Positions 35,052 through 41,921 of a DNA stretch of 64,000 nt are shown piece after piece. The stretch comes from Candidatus Nitrosopelagicus sp. (GTDB taxonomy: Archaea; Thermoproteota; Nitrososphaeria; Nitrososphaerales; Nitrosopumilaceae), in the NCBI GenBank assembly GCA_028345965.1, contig JAOMEP010000004.1, positions 1 through 64,000 on the forward strand. The letters run 5' to 3'. The notes under the pieces were generated by a model. It worked only from the letters and a program-made list of their open reading frames with translations. It did not search any database and had not been told where the DNA came from. A program made the position numbers and the translations under genes. Within the stretch, counting starts at the first letter, position 1. Every line of letters starts with the position of its first letter.

Positions 35052-35321
35052 ATGATTCCTGTATTCGGAACAATCTTGAGTATATTGTCTAGTCTGACCG
35101 GACAACTCGGTCCTAACTATGACCCACTATTCTTCGATGTTATGGTATACATCTTTGGAACAATCATGTTCACAATATTCCTACTCGCACTGATTGCGTA
35201 CTGGGTACGTATTCACGGATGGGGATACAAAGATAATCGTGAAAGATGGGTCGATGAACTTGACAAACACTTTGAGAATGAGGGCATCGGTTTAATTCCT
35301 GATAACGGAAAATACTGGTAA
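35052..35321 (+). CDS. small membrane protein near amo, candidate AMO subunit (AmoZ or AmoY)
   Basis: 89 residues: a short hydrophobic N-terminal part (IPVFGTILSILSSLTGQLGP), a membrane helix (VYIFGTIMFTIFLLALIAYW) and a charged, conserved-looking tail (GYKDNRERWVDELDKHFENE). A textbook TATA box (CTTTATATC, 35021-35029) is 26 nt before the ATG at 35052, so the mRNA is leaderless like the amo genes. It shares a strand with the preceding small gene and lies 1.1 kb from the 3' end of amoB. Candidate AMO subunit by size and context only. Confidence 0.6.
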   Translation: MIPVFGTILSILSSLTGQLGPNYDPLFFDVMVYIFGTIMFTIFLLALIAYWVRIHGWGYKDNRERWVDELDKHFENEGIGLIPDNGKYW

Positions 35322-35431
35322 ATTCAATCTCTTTCTTTTCTATTTTATACATCTCTAGTGTTAACTTAGTTGAAAATTTTTGAAGATTCTCTTGGATTGA
35401 ATTTTTTATATTTTTCTGACTAGAAATTTTT

Positions 35432-35953
35432 CTAAAGATCTGGAGGCATGAAATCTGCATCCTTTGATGTATCGTAGTCTTTTGAAGTAAATTCTGCTCT
35501 GTATGTATATCCATCTTGTAATAACTCATTGATAAAACGAGGTGATTCTTTACCGTTAACTATTATCTTTGATTTACTCTGTTCCATGTCTCTCATAGGG
35601 AATTCCCATGACCATAGGAAATGACCTATCTCGAATGGATATTCTTCTGTCCATTCTGCATATATTGTTCCATCATCGGTAAGGGTGTAAAGCGATCTTT
35701 GACAACCATCTTCAAATCCGATATTTGCAGGAATCTCTGCTCTTTGTTTATCGATATACAATTCTAATTTTGCTGAAATCACATATTGTGTATCTCTATC
35801 ATTTATGCAAACTTTTAGAGGATTATCCAGATTCATCTGACCTTGAATTAAACTACTTCCTACTCCTACCGAGATTGCAATGATTGCCGTCATTCCTAAA
35901 AATTTTAATGTCTTTCTTCGCTTTGTAGGATCTCCCATTCCTGGCCAATTCAT
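35432..35953 (-). CDS. membrane-anchored hypothetical protein beside amoB
   Basis: 173 residues: a basic start (PTKRRKTLKF), one membrane helix (LGMTAIIAISVGVGSSLI, about 19-36), then a 135-residue extracytoplasmic domain with two cysteines (LKVCINDRD, EDGCQRSLY) that could form a disulfide. Internal Met 6 is another possible start. It lies 34 nt downstream of the 108-residue gene on the same strand, probably one transcript. No family recognised; its place in the amo locus makes it worth testing as an AMO-associated factor. Confidence 0.7.
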   Translation of the reverse strand: MNWPGMGDPTKRRKTLKFLGMTAIIAISVGVGSSLIQGQMNLDNPLKVCINDRDTQYVISAKLELYIDKQRAEIPANIGFEDGCQRSLYTLTDDGTIYAEWTEEYPFEIGHFLWSWEFPMRDMEQSKSKIIVNGKESPRFINELLQDGYTYRAEFTSKDYDTSKDADFMPPDL

Positions 35954-35987
35954 AGGAGAACTGAACTAGTTTGGAATAAAGTCTTTT

Positions 35988-36314
35988 CTAAGCCTCTGCT
36001 AAATCATCGATTATTTCTAAAGTATCGAATTGATCTTGATGGTCTGCTATGAAAAATGTAATTGGTGTCGAGTCCACTTCAACCCATTCTGATTCACCTT
36101 CAAATGGTAGCAAATCTTCTACTGCTAGATTATTGGGGCCTGTAAATCTGACTAAGACTTTTTGTTTCTTTTTTAATTTTAATGGAAGTTTGAGAACTTT
36201 ACCTCTTCTCTCATCTTGTATGTTGATTGTATAGTTGTCTCCGCGAAATTCAACTTTACCTTTGAAGTAACTTTCATGAATATTCAGATGATCAATTTTG
36301 AATATGTGGACCAT
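35988..36314 (-). CDS. small soluble hypothetical protein beside amoB
   Basis: 108 residues, beta-rich (YFKGKVEFRGDNYTINIQDE, then KVLVRFTGPNNLAVEDLLPF), no membrane segment and no family I recognise. A TATA box (ACTTTTATC, near 36336-36344) is about 26 nt before the ATG, and a 26-bp perfect palindrome lies just upstream, so the gene is probably regulated separately from amoB. Followed by the membrane-anchored gene. Confidence 0.7.
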   Translation of the reverse strand: MVHIFKIDHLNIHESYFKGKVEFRGDNYTINIQDERRGKVLKLPLKLKKKQKVLVRFTGPNNLAVEDLLPFEGESEWVEVDSTPITFFIADHQDQFDTLEIIDDLAEA

Positions 36315-36350
36315 AATCGGTATAATCTTTTCGAAGATAAAAGTAAATTG

Positions 36351-36376
36351 TAATTTTTACTCATGAGTAAAAATTA
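36351..36376. promoter_or_regulatory. 26-bp perfect palindrome, operator candidate
   Basis: The half-site TAATTTTTACTCA is followed by its exact reverse complement. It sits about 10 nt upstream of the TATA box of the 108-residue gene, at -37 to -62 from the inferred start site, a position for an activator or repressor. It could also form a hairpin, but no gene on the plus strand ends here and amoB has its own T-rich terminator before it. Confidence 0.5.
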
Positions 36377-36443
36377 ATCTATACTTAATTTTTTTATAAA
36401 TAGTTAAGTGAATAGAATTTTGTGTATGAACTTGCATTTGTAA

Positions 36444-36466
36444 TTCAATAAAAGGAAAAAAGAGTG
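36444..36466 (-). terminator. T-rich terminator after amoB
   Basis: On the minus strand, directly after the amoB stop, the sequence reads CTCTTTTTTCCTTTTATTG. A near-identical run, CCTTTTTCATTTTATTG, follows amoA on the plus strand. Archaeal polymerase stops at such U-rich tracts without a hairpin. Confidence 0.65.
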
Positions 36467-36469
36467 AGT

Positions 36470-37036
36470 TTAGATTACTTGCCAAGGACGTGTTGCAAAT
36501 GTGATTACATAACCAACTGCAATGATAATTGATTGATATGCGATGTTGGTGTATGGAATTGGTTTCATAATAGGTTCCCCTTCTACAACGACTGTCTGTC
36601 CTGGTCCAAGTCCAGGTCCGACGTGCTCAATGTTCAATTGAGTGTGGACGTGATAAACTCCTGGTTCAAGAGCACGAGCTGAGATTTCATAATCTACAAC
36701 ATCATTACCTGGAATGTCAAAGACATTACCTGGTGGATCTCTTGCTAGAATCTCCCATCTGTTACCTGCGTTAGTTGACTCTGAAAATATTGATGACCAT
36801 GCACGCATGTCTGAATCAATCAAACTTACGAATGCACCGCTCAAAGTCAAAACTTCACCGGTTTGGAGGGATTGTCTGTTGAATGTCTCATCCTCAATTC
36901 GAATGAAACGACTTTGCAATTGTGCTTGTACACCGTGTCCTTCAGCAGTTTGAATCATTGTTGCTACATTAGGTCCAAAGACTCCTACTACGAAAACGGC
37001 TGCAAGTGCAAATGCCATAACTTTTCTATCTACCAT
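36470..37036 (-). CDS. amoB: ammonia monooxygenase subunit B
   Basis: 188 residues. A leader helix (MAFALAAVFVVGVFGPNVAT), the periplasmic cupredoxin domain with the N-terminal HGVQAQLQSRF copper-site region (first His after leader removal) and GVYHVHTQLNIEHVGPG (HxH), then a C-terminal membrane helix (YQSIIIAVGYVITFATRPW). Archaeal AmoB is much shorter than the bacterial protein, which has a second cupredoxin domain. It is transcribed away from amoC. A TATA-like box (CTTAAATT near 37071-37078) would give a leader of about 12 nt. Tandem 13-bp repeats lie about 50 nt further upstream. Confidence 0.98.
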   Translation of the reverse strand: MVDRKVMAFALAAVFVVGVFGPNVATMIQTAEGHGVQAQLQSRFIRIEDETFNRQSLQTGEVLTLSGAFVSLIDSDMRAWSSIFSESTNAGNRWEILARDPPGNVFDIPGNDVVDYEISARALEPGVYHVHTQLNIEHVGPGLGPGQTVVVEGEPIMKPIPYTNIAYQSIIIAVGYVITFATRPWQVI

Positions 37037-37125
37037 TGTTATCCCTTAATTGTAAACGACAGAAATGAGGAATTTAAGTTTTAGTACAATAATCGATCCA
37101 CGCCATTTTCCTCATGAATTAGGTC

Positions 37126-37151
37126 AATGTTAATCATTAATGTTAATCATT
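37126..37151. promoter_or_regulatory. two tandem 13-bp repeats between amoB and amoC
   Basis: AATGTTAATCATT occurs twice with no spacer (37126-37138 and 37139-37151). Each unit is itself a dyad, AATG-N5-CATT. The pair lies in the shared upstream region of the divergent amoB and amoC, about 50 nt upstream of the amoB TATA box and 125 nt upstream of that of amoC. The arrangement suggests a regulator binding as two adjacent dimers, most likely acting on amoB. Confidence 0.55.
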
Positions 37152-37274
37152 AAATCTATGAAAAAAAACAATGAAAAAATTGCATTTTATCAAGTAATTA
37201 ATGAAGAATTCATAAAATTTGAATAAGAAAAATCAATTTTTATTGCAAAATCTGACAGATCATGAACCTCGTGG

Positions 37275-37282
37275 CTTATATT
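37275..37282 (+). promoter_or_regulatory. amoC TATA box
   Basis: CTTATATT is centred 26 nt before the amoC ATG at 37305, which predicts a leaderless transcript. Confidence 0.75.
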
Positions 37283-37304
37283 CCAAAAAGCACGTATAGT
37301 ATCT

Positions 37305-37868
37305 ATGGCACAAATGCCGGCATTACTCCCAAAAGAAGTCGAAATCCAGAGATTGAAAAAAATCTGGTTAGTAGTCATCGCTATGGGATCAACAGCCGCA
37401 TCCGTAGAAGTCGACAACTTTGTCGATGGTTCACTCCATCAGACTTCTATTAGAGATTCAGCATTCACTCCAGCACACTGGTGGTTATACTCTCACTTTG
37501 TAGCACTACCACTAGGTTGGGGATTTGCAGCTATCTATGATAGAAAAGTCCCAGTATTGAGAGGACCAAACAACTCTATGAACACAGGTCTAAAGATGAC
37601 AATCTTAGGTTATCTGGCAACCATGTTTACTATTGGTGTTAACGAGATGTGGCACTTTTGGTTCGTCGAAGAAATCTTCGCAGTTCCAAACCATTGGATG
37701 TTTAACATGGGTGTCGTCGTAGCCTTCATGGGTGCTCTAGCTTACGTAGTTAGGGTCTATGCAAGACTCGTCGAATTAGGTGCAGAAACACCTGGTGAAA
37801 ACCCATATGTTGCAGAAATGTACAAAATGGCCCTTGAGGGTAAATTGTACAGCAGATCCATACCATAA
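37305..37868 (+). CDS. amoC: ammonia monooxygenase subunit C
   Basis: 187 residues, multi-helix membrane protein. After a cytoplasmic start (LPKEVEIQRLKKIW), helices include VVIAMGSTAAS and FVALPLGWGFAAIYD; the metal-site region shows DNFVDGSLHQTS, AHWWLYSHF and VNEMWHFWFVEE, which carry the Asp/His ligands of the CuC/CuD area believed to be where ammonia is oxidised. The ATG at 37305 fits the TATA spacing; the longer ORF in another frame is a shadow. A T-rich run (ACTTTGTTTTTTTAATTC) ends the unit. Confidence 0.98.
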   Translation: MAQMPALLPKEVEIQRLKKIWLVVIAMGSTAASVEVDNFVDGSLHQTSIRDSAFTPAHWWLYSHFVALPLGWGFAAIYDRKVPVLRGPNNSMNTGLKMTILGYLATMFTIGVNEMWHFWFVEEIFAVPNHWMFNMGVVVAFMGALAYVVRVYARLVELGAETPGENPYVAEMYKMALEGKLYSRSIP

Positions 37869-37947
37869 TCAAGTACAAATTCGTACTTTGTTTTTTTAAT
37901 TCTCTTACCTAGTGGTAGATCGGTTTATGTTCAGAATCTAGGAAAGA

Positions 37948-37955
37948 CTTTAATA
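37948..37955 (+). promoter_or_regulatory. amoX TATA box
   Basis: CTTTAATA is centred about 28 nt before the amoX ATG at 37980; amoX therefore has its own promoter and an almost leaderless transcript. Confidence 0.65.
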
Positions 37956-37979
37956 GATTCTGTCGACTGGTAATTCTAT

Positions 37980-38342
37980 ATGACACTTCCAAAAGGATTT
38001 GGTTCAGGTGGCGGCGGCGGAGCAGGCTCTGCTGACGTCGAGAAAATGATTGGCCGTCGTGTAGAAAACATGACTGGAATGATCACTGCATCATTTATTG
38101 CAGCATGGCTATCAACATTTGGTGGTACTGCAGCAGGATATTTCGTATATCCTTGGGCATATCCAACACCAAGCGGACATTATGCATTTATCGTCCTGAC
38201 CATTATAGAAGCAATTGGTTACCTCTTCTGTGTCAAAGTTATGGAAGAAGGAACAACTAAGAAAAGTAACGGTATAGTTGGCGGAGTATTAGCAGGAGTT
38301 ACTGTCGGTACAATCGCAATCGTTATGTTCGTAGGTAAATAA
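37980..38342 (+). CDS. amoX: ammonia monooxygenase-associated subunit AmoX
   Basis: 120 residues: a Gly-rich start (GFGSGGGGGAGSADVEKMIG), then three membrane helices (ITASFIAAWLSTFGGTAAGYF, YAFIVLTIIEAIGYLFCVKV and VLAGVTVGTIAIVMFVG). Its place between amoC and amoA is the conserved position of the archaeal amoX gene; the protein has been found in the archaeal AMO complex. It has no bacterial counterpart and lacks obvious copper ligands, so a structural role is likely. Confidence 0.95.
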   Translation: MTLPKGFGSGGGGGAGSADVEKMIGRRVENMTGMITASFIAAWLSTFGGTAAGYFVYPWAYPTPSGHYAFIVLTIIEAIGYLFCVKVMEEGTTKKSNGIVGGVLAGVTVGTIAIVMFVGK

Positions 38343-38422
38343 TCAACCAGTCCTATAGGACTTTTTCCTTTTTATCTCTCTAGTCACGGTTACGTGTGCA
38401 CGATCTCGTGAATTTACCAAAT

Positions 38423-38430
38423 TTTTATAT
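38423..38430 (+). promoter_or_regulatory. amoA TATA box
   Basis: TTTTATAT is centred 26 nt before the amoA ATG at 38453, predicting a leaderless transcript and excluding the longer ORF starting at 38396. Confidence 0.75.
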
Positions 38431-38452
38431 ACTAACCACCAGAAATATTTTC

Positions 38453-39103
38453 ATGGTCTGGCTTAGACGATGTACTCACTACTTATTCATAGTAGTAGTC
38501 GCAGTCAACTCAACTTTGCTAACAATCAACGCAGGGGACTACATCTTCTATACTGATTGGGCCTGGACATCGTTTGTAGTATTCTCAATATCACAAACTC
38601 TTATGCTCACTGTAGGTGCGTGTTACTATCTCACCTTTACTGGAGTACCAGGAACCGCAACGTATTATGCACTAATTATGACAGTCTACACTTGGATTGC
38701 AAAAGGTGCATGGTTCGCATTAGGTTACCCATATGACTTCATCGTTACACCAGTTTGGCTACCATCAGCAATGCTGTTGGACTTAGCGTACTGGGCAACA
38801 AAGAAGAATAAGCACTCTCTGATACTGTTCGGCGGAGTCTTAGTTGGAATGTCATTGCCACTATTCAACATGGTCAATTTGATCACTGTGGCTGACCCAC
38901 TAGAGACTGCATTCAAGTATCCAAGACCAACGTTACCACCATACATGACCCCAATAGAACCGCAGGTAGGTAAATTCTACAACAGCCCAGTTGCACTTGG
39001 TGCCGGTGCTGGAGCAGTATTAGCCTGTACATTTGCGGCTTTAGGTTGTAAACTTACAACATGGACATACAGATGGATGGCCGCTTGGTCAAAGTGGGAT
39101 TAG
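38453..39103 (+). CDS. amoA: ammonia monooxygenase subunit A
   Basis: 216 residues, the length of archaeal AmoA. It opens MVWLRRCTHYLFIVVVAVNS and has five to six membrane helices, with NAGDYIFYTDWAW and KGAWFALGYPYDF typical of the family. Together with AmoB and AmoC it forms the copper enzyme that oxidises ammonia to hydroxylamine in the membrane. The gene is the usual marker for these archaea. The ORF track start at 38396 adds 19 residues that precede the promoter-predicted start and should be removed. Confidence 0.98.
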   Translation: MVWLRRCTHYLFIVVVAVNSTLLTINAGDYIFYTDWAWTSFVVFSISQTLMLTVGACYYLTFTGVPGTATYYALIMTVYTWIAKGAWFALGYPYDFIVTPVWLPSAMLLDLAYWATKKNKHSLILFGGVLVGMSLPLFNMVNLITVADPLETAFKYPRPTLPPYMTPIEPQVGKFYNSPVALGAGAGAVLACTFAALGCKLTTWTYRWMAAWSKWD

Positions 39104-39111
39104 AAAAACCC

Positions 39112-39131
39112 ATTCCTTTTTCATTTTATTG
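39112..39131 (+). terminator. T-rich terminator after amoA
   Basis: CCTTTTTCATTTTATTGAAT follows the amoA stop within 20 nt and closely resembles the tract after amoB. Confidence 0.65.
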
Positions 39132-39280
39132 AATATCATTTAGGCTGTGCCTTATTCTACGAATTTGCTCAAAAACGAAATTTGTATTTAACCTATTTCC
39201 AGTAAATCAACTAATTCTTCACACTTGGTGATCATAGATTCACTCGGCTAGAGAAAACCTGATTATGAAAGTAATTAGTC

Positions 39281-40144
39281 TTGGCTCAACAATACCATCA
39301 AATTACTATAACCGAACCAAAACCATTTGTAAAATGGGTTGGAGGAAAAAGACAACTTATGAAAGTATTGGAAGATAATTTTCCAAAACAATTTGGTACT
39401 TACCATGAACCATTTTTGGGTGGTGGAGCTGTCATGTTTAACCTATTATCAAAAGAACCAAAACTATCCTGTAATGTATCTGATTTCAACTCTGATTTAA
39501 TATTGGCATATGTTACGATTCGTGATAAACTTGGCAAATTAATCGAATCTTTAGAAAATCACTCAAAGAACTATCATAAAGATTCTGTAGAATATTATTA
39601 TGAAATACGAAAGCAAGAACCAAAACAACAAATTGAAAAAGTATCAAGATTAATTTTTCTCAATAGAACTTGTTTTAATGGATTATATCGTGTTAACAAA
39701 AAAGGTCAATTCAATGTGCCTCTTGGTCGATACACAAATCCAAATATTATCAATAAAGAAAATTTGACAGCTGTAAGTAAAGTTCTACATTCTGAAAAAA
39801 TCGAAATTTCTTGTAGGGGTTTTGAGGCGGTTTTGGGTGATATTAAGAAAGGTGATCTGGTTTATTTTGATCCTCCATATCAGCCAATTAGCAGTACTGC
39901 AAATTTCACTAGTTACACTCATCGAGATTTCACAGAAAAAGACCTTGAGAAATTAGTTGATTTAGCAAATCATCTTAACTCTAAAGGTTGCCATGTGTTG
40001 CTGTCAAATTCAAATTCAAAAATTGTTAAAGATTTGTTCTCAGAAAATCACTGGTCCATATCTGAAATTGCTGCAAATAGGGCAATCAATTCAGATTCAA
40101 AAAAGCGTACAGGACATAAGGAAATTATTATAAAAAATTATTAA
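39281..40144 (+). CDS. orphan D12-class adenine-N6 DNA methyltransferase (Dam-like)
   Basis: 287 residues. The SAM-binding start FVKWVGGKRQLM (about 16-27) with EPFLGGGAVMF, the target-region helices, and the catalytic DPPY (197-200) are intact in the D12 order (FxGxG before DPPY). Dam-like enzymes methylate adenine in short palindromes. No restriction gene is adjacent, so it is an orphan, perhaps for replication or expression control. The start is a TTG (39281), with no usable in-frame ATG near. The last base of the stop codon is also the discriminator base of the opposing tRNA-Thr gene. Confidence 0.92.
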   Translation: MAQQYHQITITEPKPFVKWVGGKRQLMKVLEDNFPKQFGTYHEPFLGGGAVMFNLLSKEPKLSCNVSDFNSDLILAYVTIRDKLGKLIESLENHSKNYHKDSVEYYYEIRKQEPKQQIEKVSRLIFLNRTCFNGLYRVNKKGQFNVPLGRYTNPNIINKENLTAVSKVLHSEKIEISCRGFEAVLGDIKKGDLVYFDPPYQPISSTANFTSYTHRDFTEKDLEKLVDLANHLNSKGCHVLLSNSNSKIVKDLFSENHWSISEIAANRAINSDSKKRTGHKEIIIKNY

Positions 40145-40217
40145 GCTTCGAGCGGGATCTGAACCCACGACCTTTACATTACCAATGTAACGCTCTACCA
40201 GACTGAGCTATCGAAGC
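40144..40217 (-). tRNA. tRNA-Thr(GGT)
   Basis: Reads GCTTCGA acceptor, GCTCAGTCTGGTAGAGC D-arm, anticodon arm TTACA-TTGGTAA-TGTAA, T-arm GTGGGTTCAGATCCCGC, TCGAAGC and U73. The anticodon GGT gives threonine. No intron and no encoded CCA. Abuts the methylase stop codon. Confidence 0.95.
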
Positions 40218-40311
40218 ATGAATTTTTCAATATCTAGAATCCTTATAATTCTTGATTACTTTTATCTCAACATCAACTGTTAAATTTCTCGCAAATTGTT
40301 GTTTTTCTAGT

Positions 40312-40432
40312 GGAGGGGTAGTCAAGCCTGGCCAAAGAAAGCATTATGCTTTTGGACACGCGGGACTTAAGATCATAATAATGGGTGATCCCGTCTCTCA
40401 GGAGTTCGAGGGTTCGAATCCCTCCTCCTCCA
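40312..40432 (+). tRNA. tRNA-Leu(TAA) with two probable introns
   Basis: Acceptor GGAGGGG pairs with CTCCTCC (with A73 at 40432). The T-arm is GAGGGTTCGAATCCCTC, the long variable arm is CTCTCAGGAG, and the anticodon arm is CGGGA-CTTAAG...A-TCCCG with anticodon TAA. A 16-nt insert (about 40372-40387) sits at the canonical 37/38 position. A second insert of about 20 nt (about 40339-40358, boundaries +/-1), with its own hairpin, must be removed to restore the D-stem (GTC with GAC), near position 24-26. The mature tRNA would be about 85 nt. Both inserts can form bulge-helix structures suited to the archaeal splicing endonuclease. No encoded CCA. Confidence 0.85.
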
Positions 40433-40434
40433 CT

Positions 40435-40821
40435 TTATCTATTATTTCTGAGACCTTTGGAATTTAATTTCTCATAAATCTCTGGTATTGACCATGCATA
40501 GCCAATACAGTGACAATCTTTTGCCTCACATAATTCACAATACAATTCTCCTCTTTGAAGAACAATTTCTGCAATTCTATTTTGAATATTATTTTTTAGA
40601 ATTACTCTATCATCCTCAATTGACATTAATTCTAATTTTGGTGCATATTTTGCAAATGTCTTATCTTTTAGCATTGAACCTTCTAACATGTATGTAATAT
40701 AGCCGGCGAAACTATTCACGCCTTTCATAGTTAGTTTATCTTTATTTTTTTCGTAAACATCAAAGAACTTTTCATAAACTGTTTCTGAAATTGTTATTGA
40801 TTTGAATCCTGGTTTTGGCAT
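40435..40821 (-). CDS. hypothetical protein with C-terminal Cys cluster
   Basis: 128 residues, no membrane segment. The N-terminal half looks like a ribbon-helix-helix type DNA-binding start (FKSITISETVYEKFFDVYEK), which would suit a regulator; the C-terminal half holds LYCELCEAKDCHCIGYAW, five Cys/His in 12 residues that could bind zinc. The combination suggests a metal- or redox-sensing regulator, but this is inference. It converges with tRNA-Leu, leaving 2 nt between them. Confidence 0.65.
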   Translation of the reverse strand: MPKPGFKSITISETVYEKFFDVYEKNKDKLTMKGVNSFAGYITYMLEGSMLKDKTFAKYAPKLELMSIEDDRVILKNNIQNRIAEIVLQRGELYCELCEAKDCHCIGYAWSIPEIYEKLNSKGLRNNR

Positions 40822-40947
40822 TTTACTTTCTCTTACCGTACTTTCAAGTACCGATATATAATGTTTTATCCATCAAATAGTTACCTTATGCGTAAATCAT
40901 TTTTTATTATAATTAGACTTTATACGATAGGTATCTAGTATTTTCAT

Positions 40948-41838
40948 ATGGCTCGTGGTTACGATGAGACTGAAGTAAAATTCCGTTTGATAAAACTTCT
41001 TCATTCATCAAAATCTGGAATATCTGGAGTTGAAATTTCTGAGAAGCTAAAGATTAATCGTGTAACAATGTCCAAATATTTGAATAAATTTGCAGCAGAA
41101 GGTACTATTACACAGCAAAGTGTTGGAAATCTGAACCTATGGTTTGTCGATGACGATATTGAACAATTAAATTTTCCAGACGATTATTTTTTAGCACAAG
41201 AAAAATTTGCTTCATATGTAATTGATTGTACTGAAAAATCTGCTTACAATTTGATAAAAAATTGTATTAATTCTAAAGCAAAAATGGATAAAATTGTCAC
41301 TGAGATAATTCTTCCAACAATTCCTCAAATACAAAAATTGTTTGATGATGGAAAAATTGGAAAATCTGAAGAACAATTAATGACTGGAATAATCTCAAAT
41401 TCTGTTCAAATAATCACTCACCATTCAAGTCATTTTGAATCTGGAAAAAATATAATAATATTATCCGCTGATTCTGAGTCTTCGTTAATTTCTGAATCTG
41501 CAGGGGCTGCATTTCGTTCTCAAAATTGGAACGTATTTTCTATTGGTGATATGTCGTCATCAATTGATGTTTTATTTGATCTTGAACTTAGAAAATTGCT
41601 TTCAAAAACTTGGAAATCAAAAGAGGGTGTGATGATAATTCTCGTATTTTCTCAAACTGAAGAAGGTTTGAAATTCATCTCTGATTCATTTTATTCTGTA
41701 AAGGAAAAATCTGAGAATAATTTGTTTATTGTGTTATCTGGAAAAACCGGGAAAAAAGTCAAAATTAAAGGAGATTTGTCATCTCCAAAACTTGAAGATA
41801 TTCTTCAATGGTCTAATACAAAATATGAAAATCTATAG
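40948..41838 (+). CDS. winged-helix regulator with B12-domain-like sensor lacking the His ligand
   Basis: 296 residues. Residues 1-70 are a clear winged helix-turn-helix (GVEISEKLKINRVTMSKYLN, then FAAEGTITQQSVGNLNLWFV). The rest follows the layout of CarH-type cobalamin sensors: a helical cap (KLFDDGKIGKSEEQLMTGII) and a Rossmann-like part (KNIIILSADSESSLISESAG, WNVFSIGDMSSSIDVLFDLE). The usual DxHxxG cobalamin motif is absent; DSESSL stands at that place. So it may sense another ligand or act without one. It ends 8 nt before the opposing tRNA-Ile. Target genes unknown. Confidence 0.7.
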   Translation: MARGYDETEVKFRLIKLLHSSKSGISGVEISEKLKINRVTMSKYLNKFAAEGTITQQSVGNLNLWFVDDDIEQLNFPDDYFLAQEKFASYVIDCTEKSAYNLIKNCINSKAKMDKIVTEIILPTIPQIQKLFDDGKIGKSEEQLMTGIISNSVQIITHHSSHFESGKNIIILSADSESSLISESAGAAFRSQNWNVFSIGDMSSSIDVLFDLELRKLLSKTWKSKEGVMIILVFSQTEEGLKFISDSFYSVKEKSENNLFIVLSGKTGKKVKIKGDLSSPKLEDILQWSNTKYENL

Positions 41839-41846
41839 TAAATTAA

Positions 41847-41921
41847 TGGGCCCGATGAGATTCGAACTCATGGCCTTTCGATTATCAGTCGAACGCTCTA
41901 GCCAAGCTGAGCTACGAGCCC
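41847..41921 (-). tRNA. tRNA-Ile(GAT)
   Basis: GGGCTCG acceptor, GCTCAGCTTGGCTAGAGC D-arm, anticodon arm TTCGA-CTGATAA-TCGAA, T-arm ATGAGTTCGAATCTCAT, CGGGCCC, A73. The anticodon GAT gives isoleucine. No intron. An 18-bp palindrome covers its 5' end. Confidence 0.95.

Noticed and set aside
37262-37453. ORFs around the amoC start in other frames
   Set aside because: They overlap amoC and its TATA box; the amoC frame has family motifs.
39104-39280. Possible gene or RNA between amoA and the methylase
   Set aside because: No good frame, no strong fold; only a terminator and an AT-rich promoter area are seen.
40144-40217. tRNA-Thr as an attachment site for a mobile element carrying the methylase
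   Set aside because: No repeated tRNA 3' end and no integrase gene in the window.
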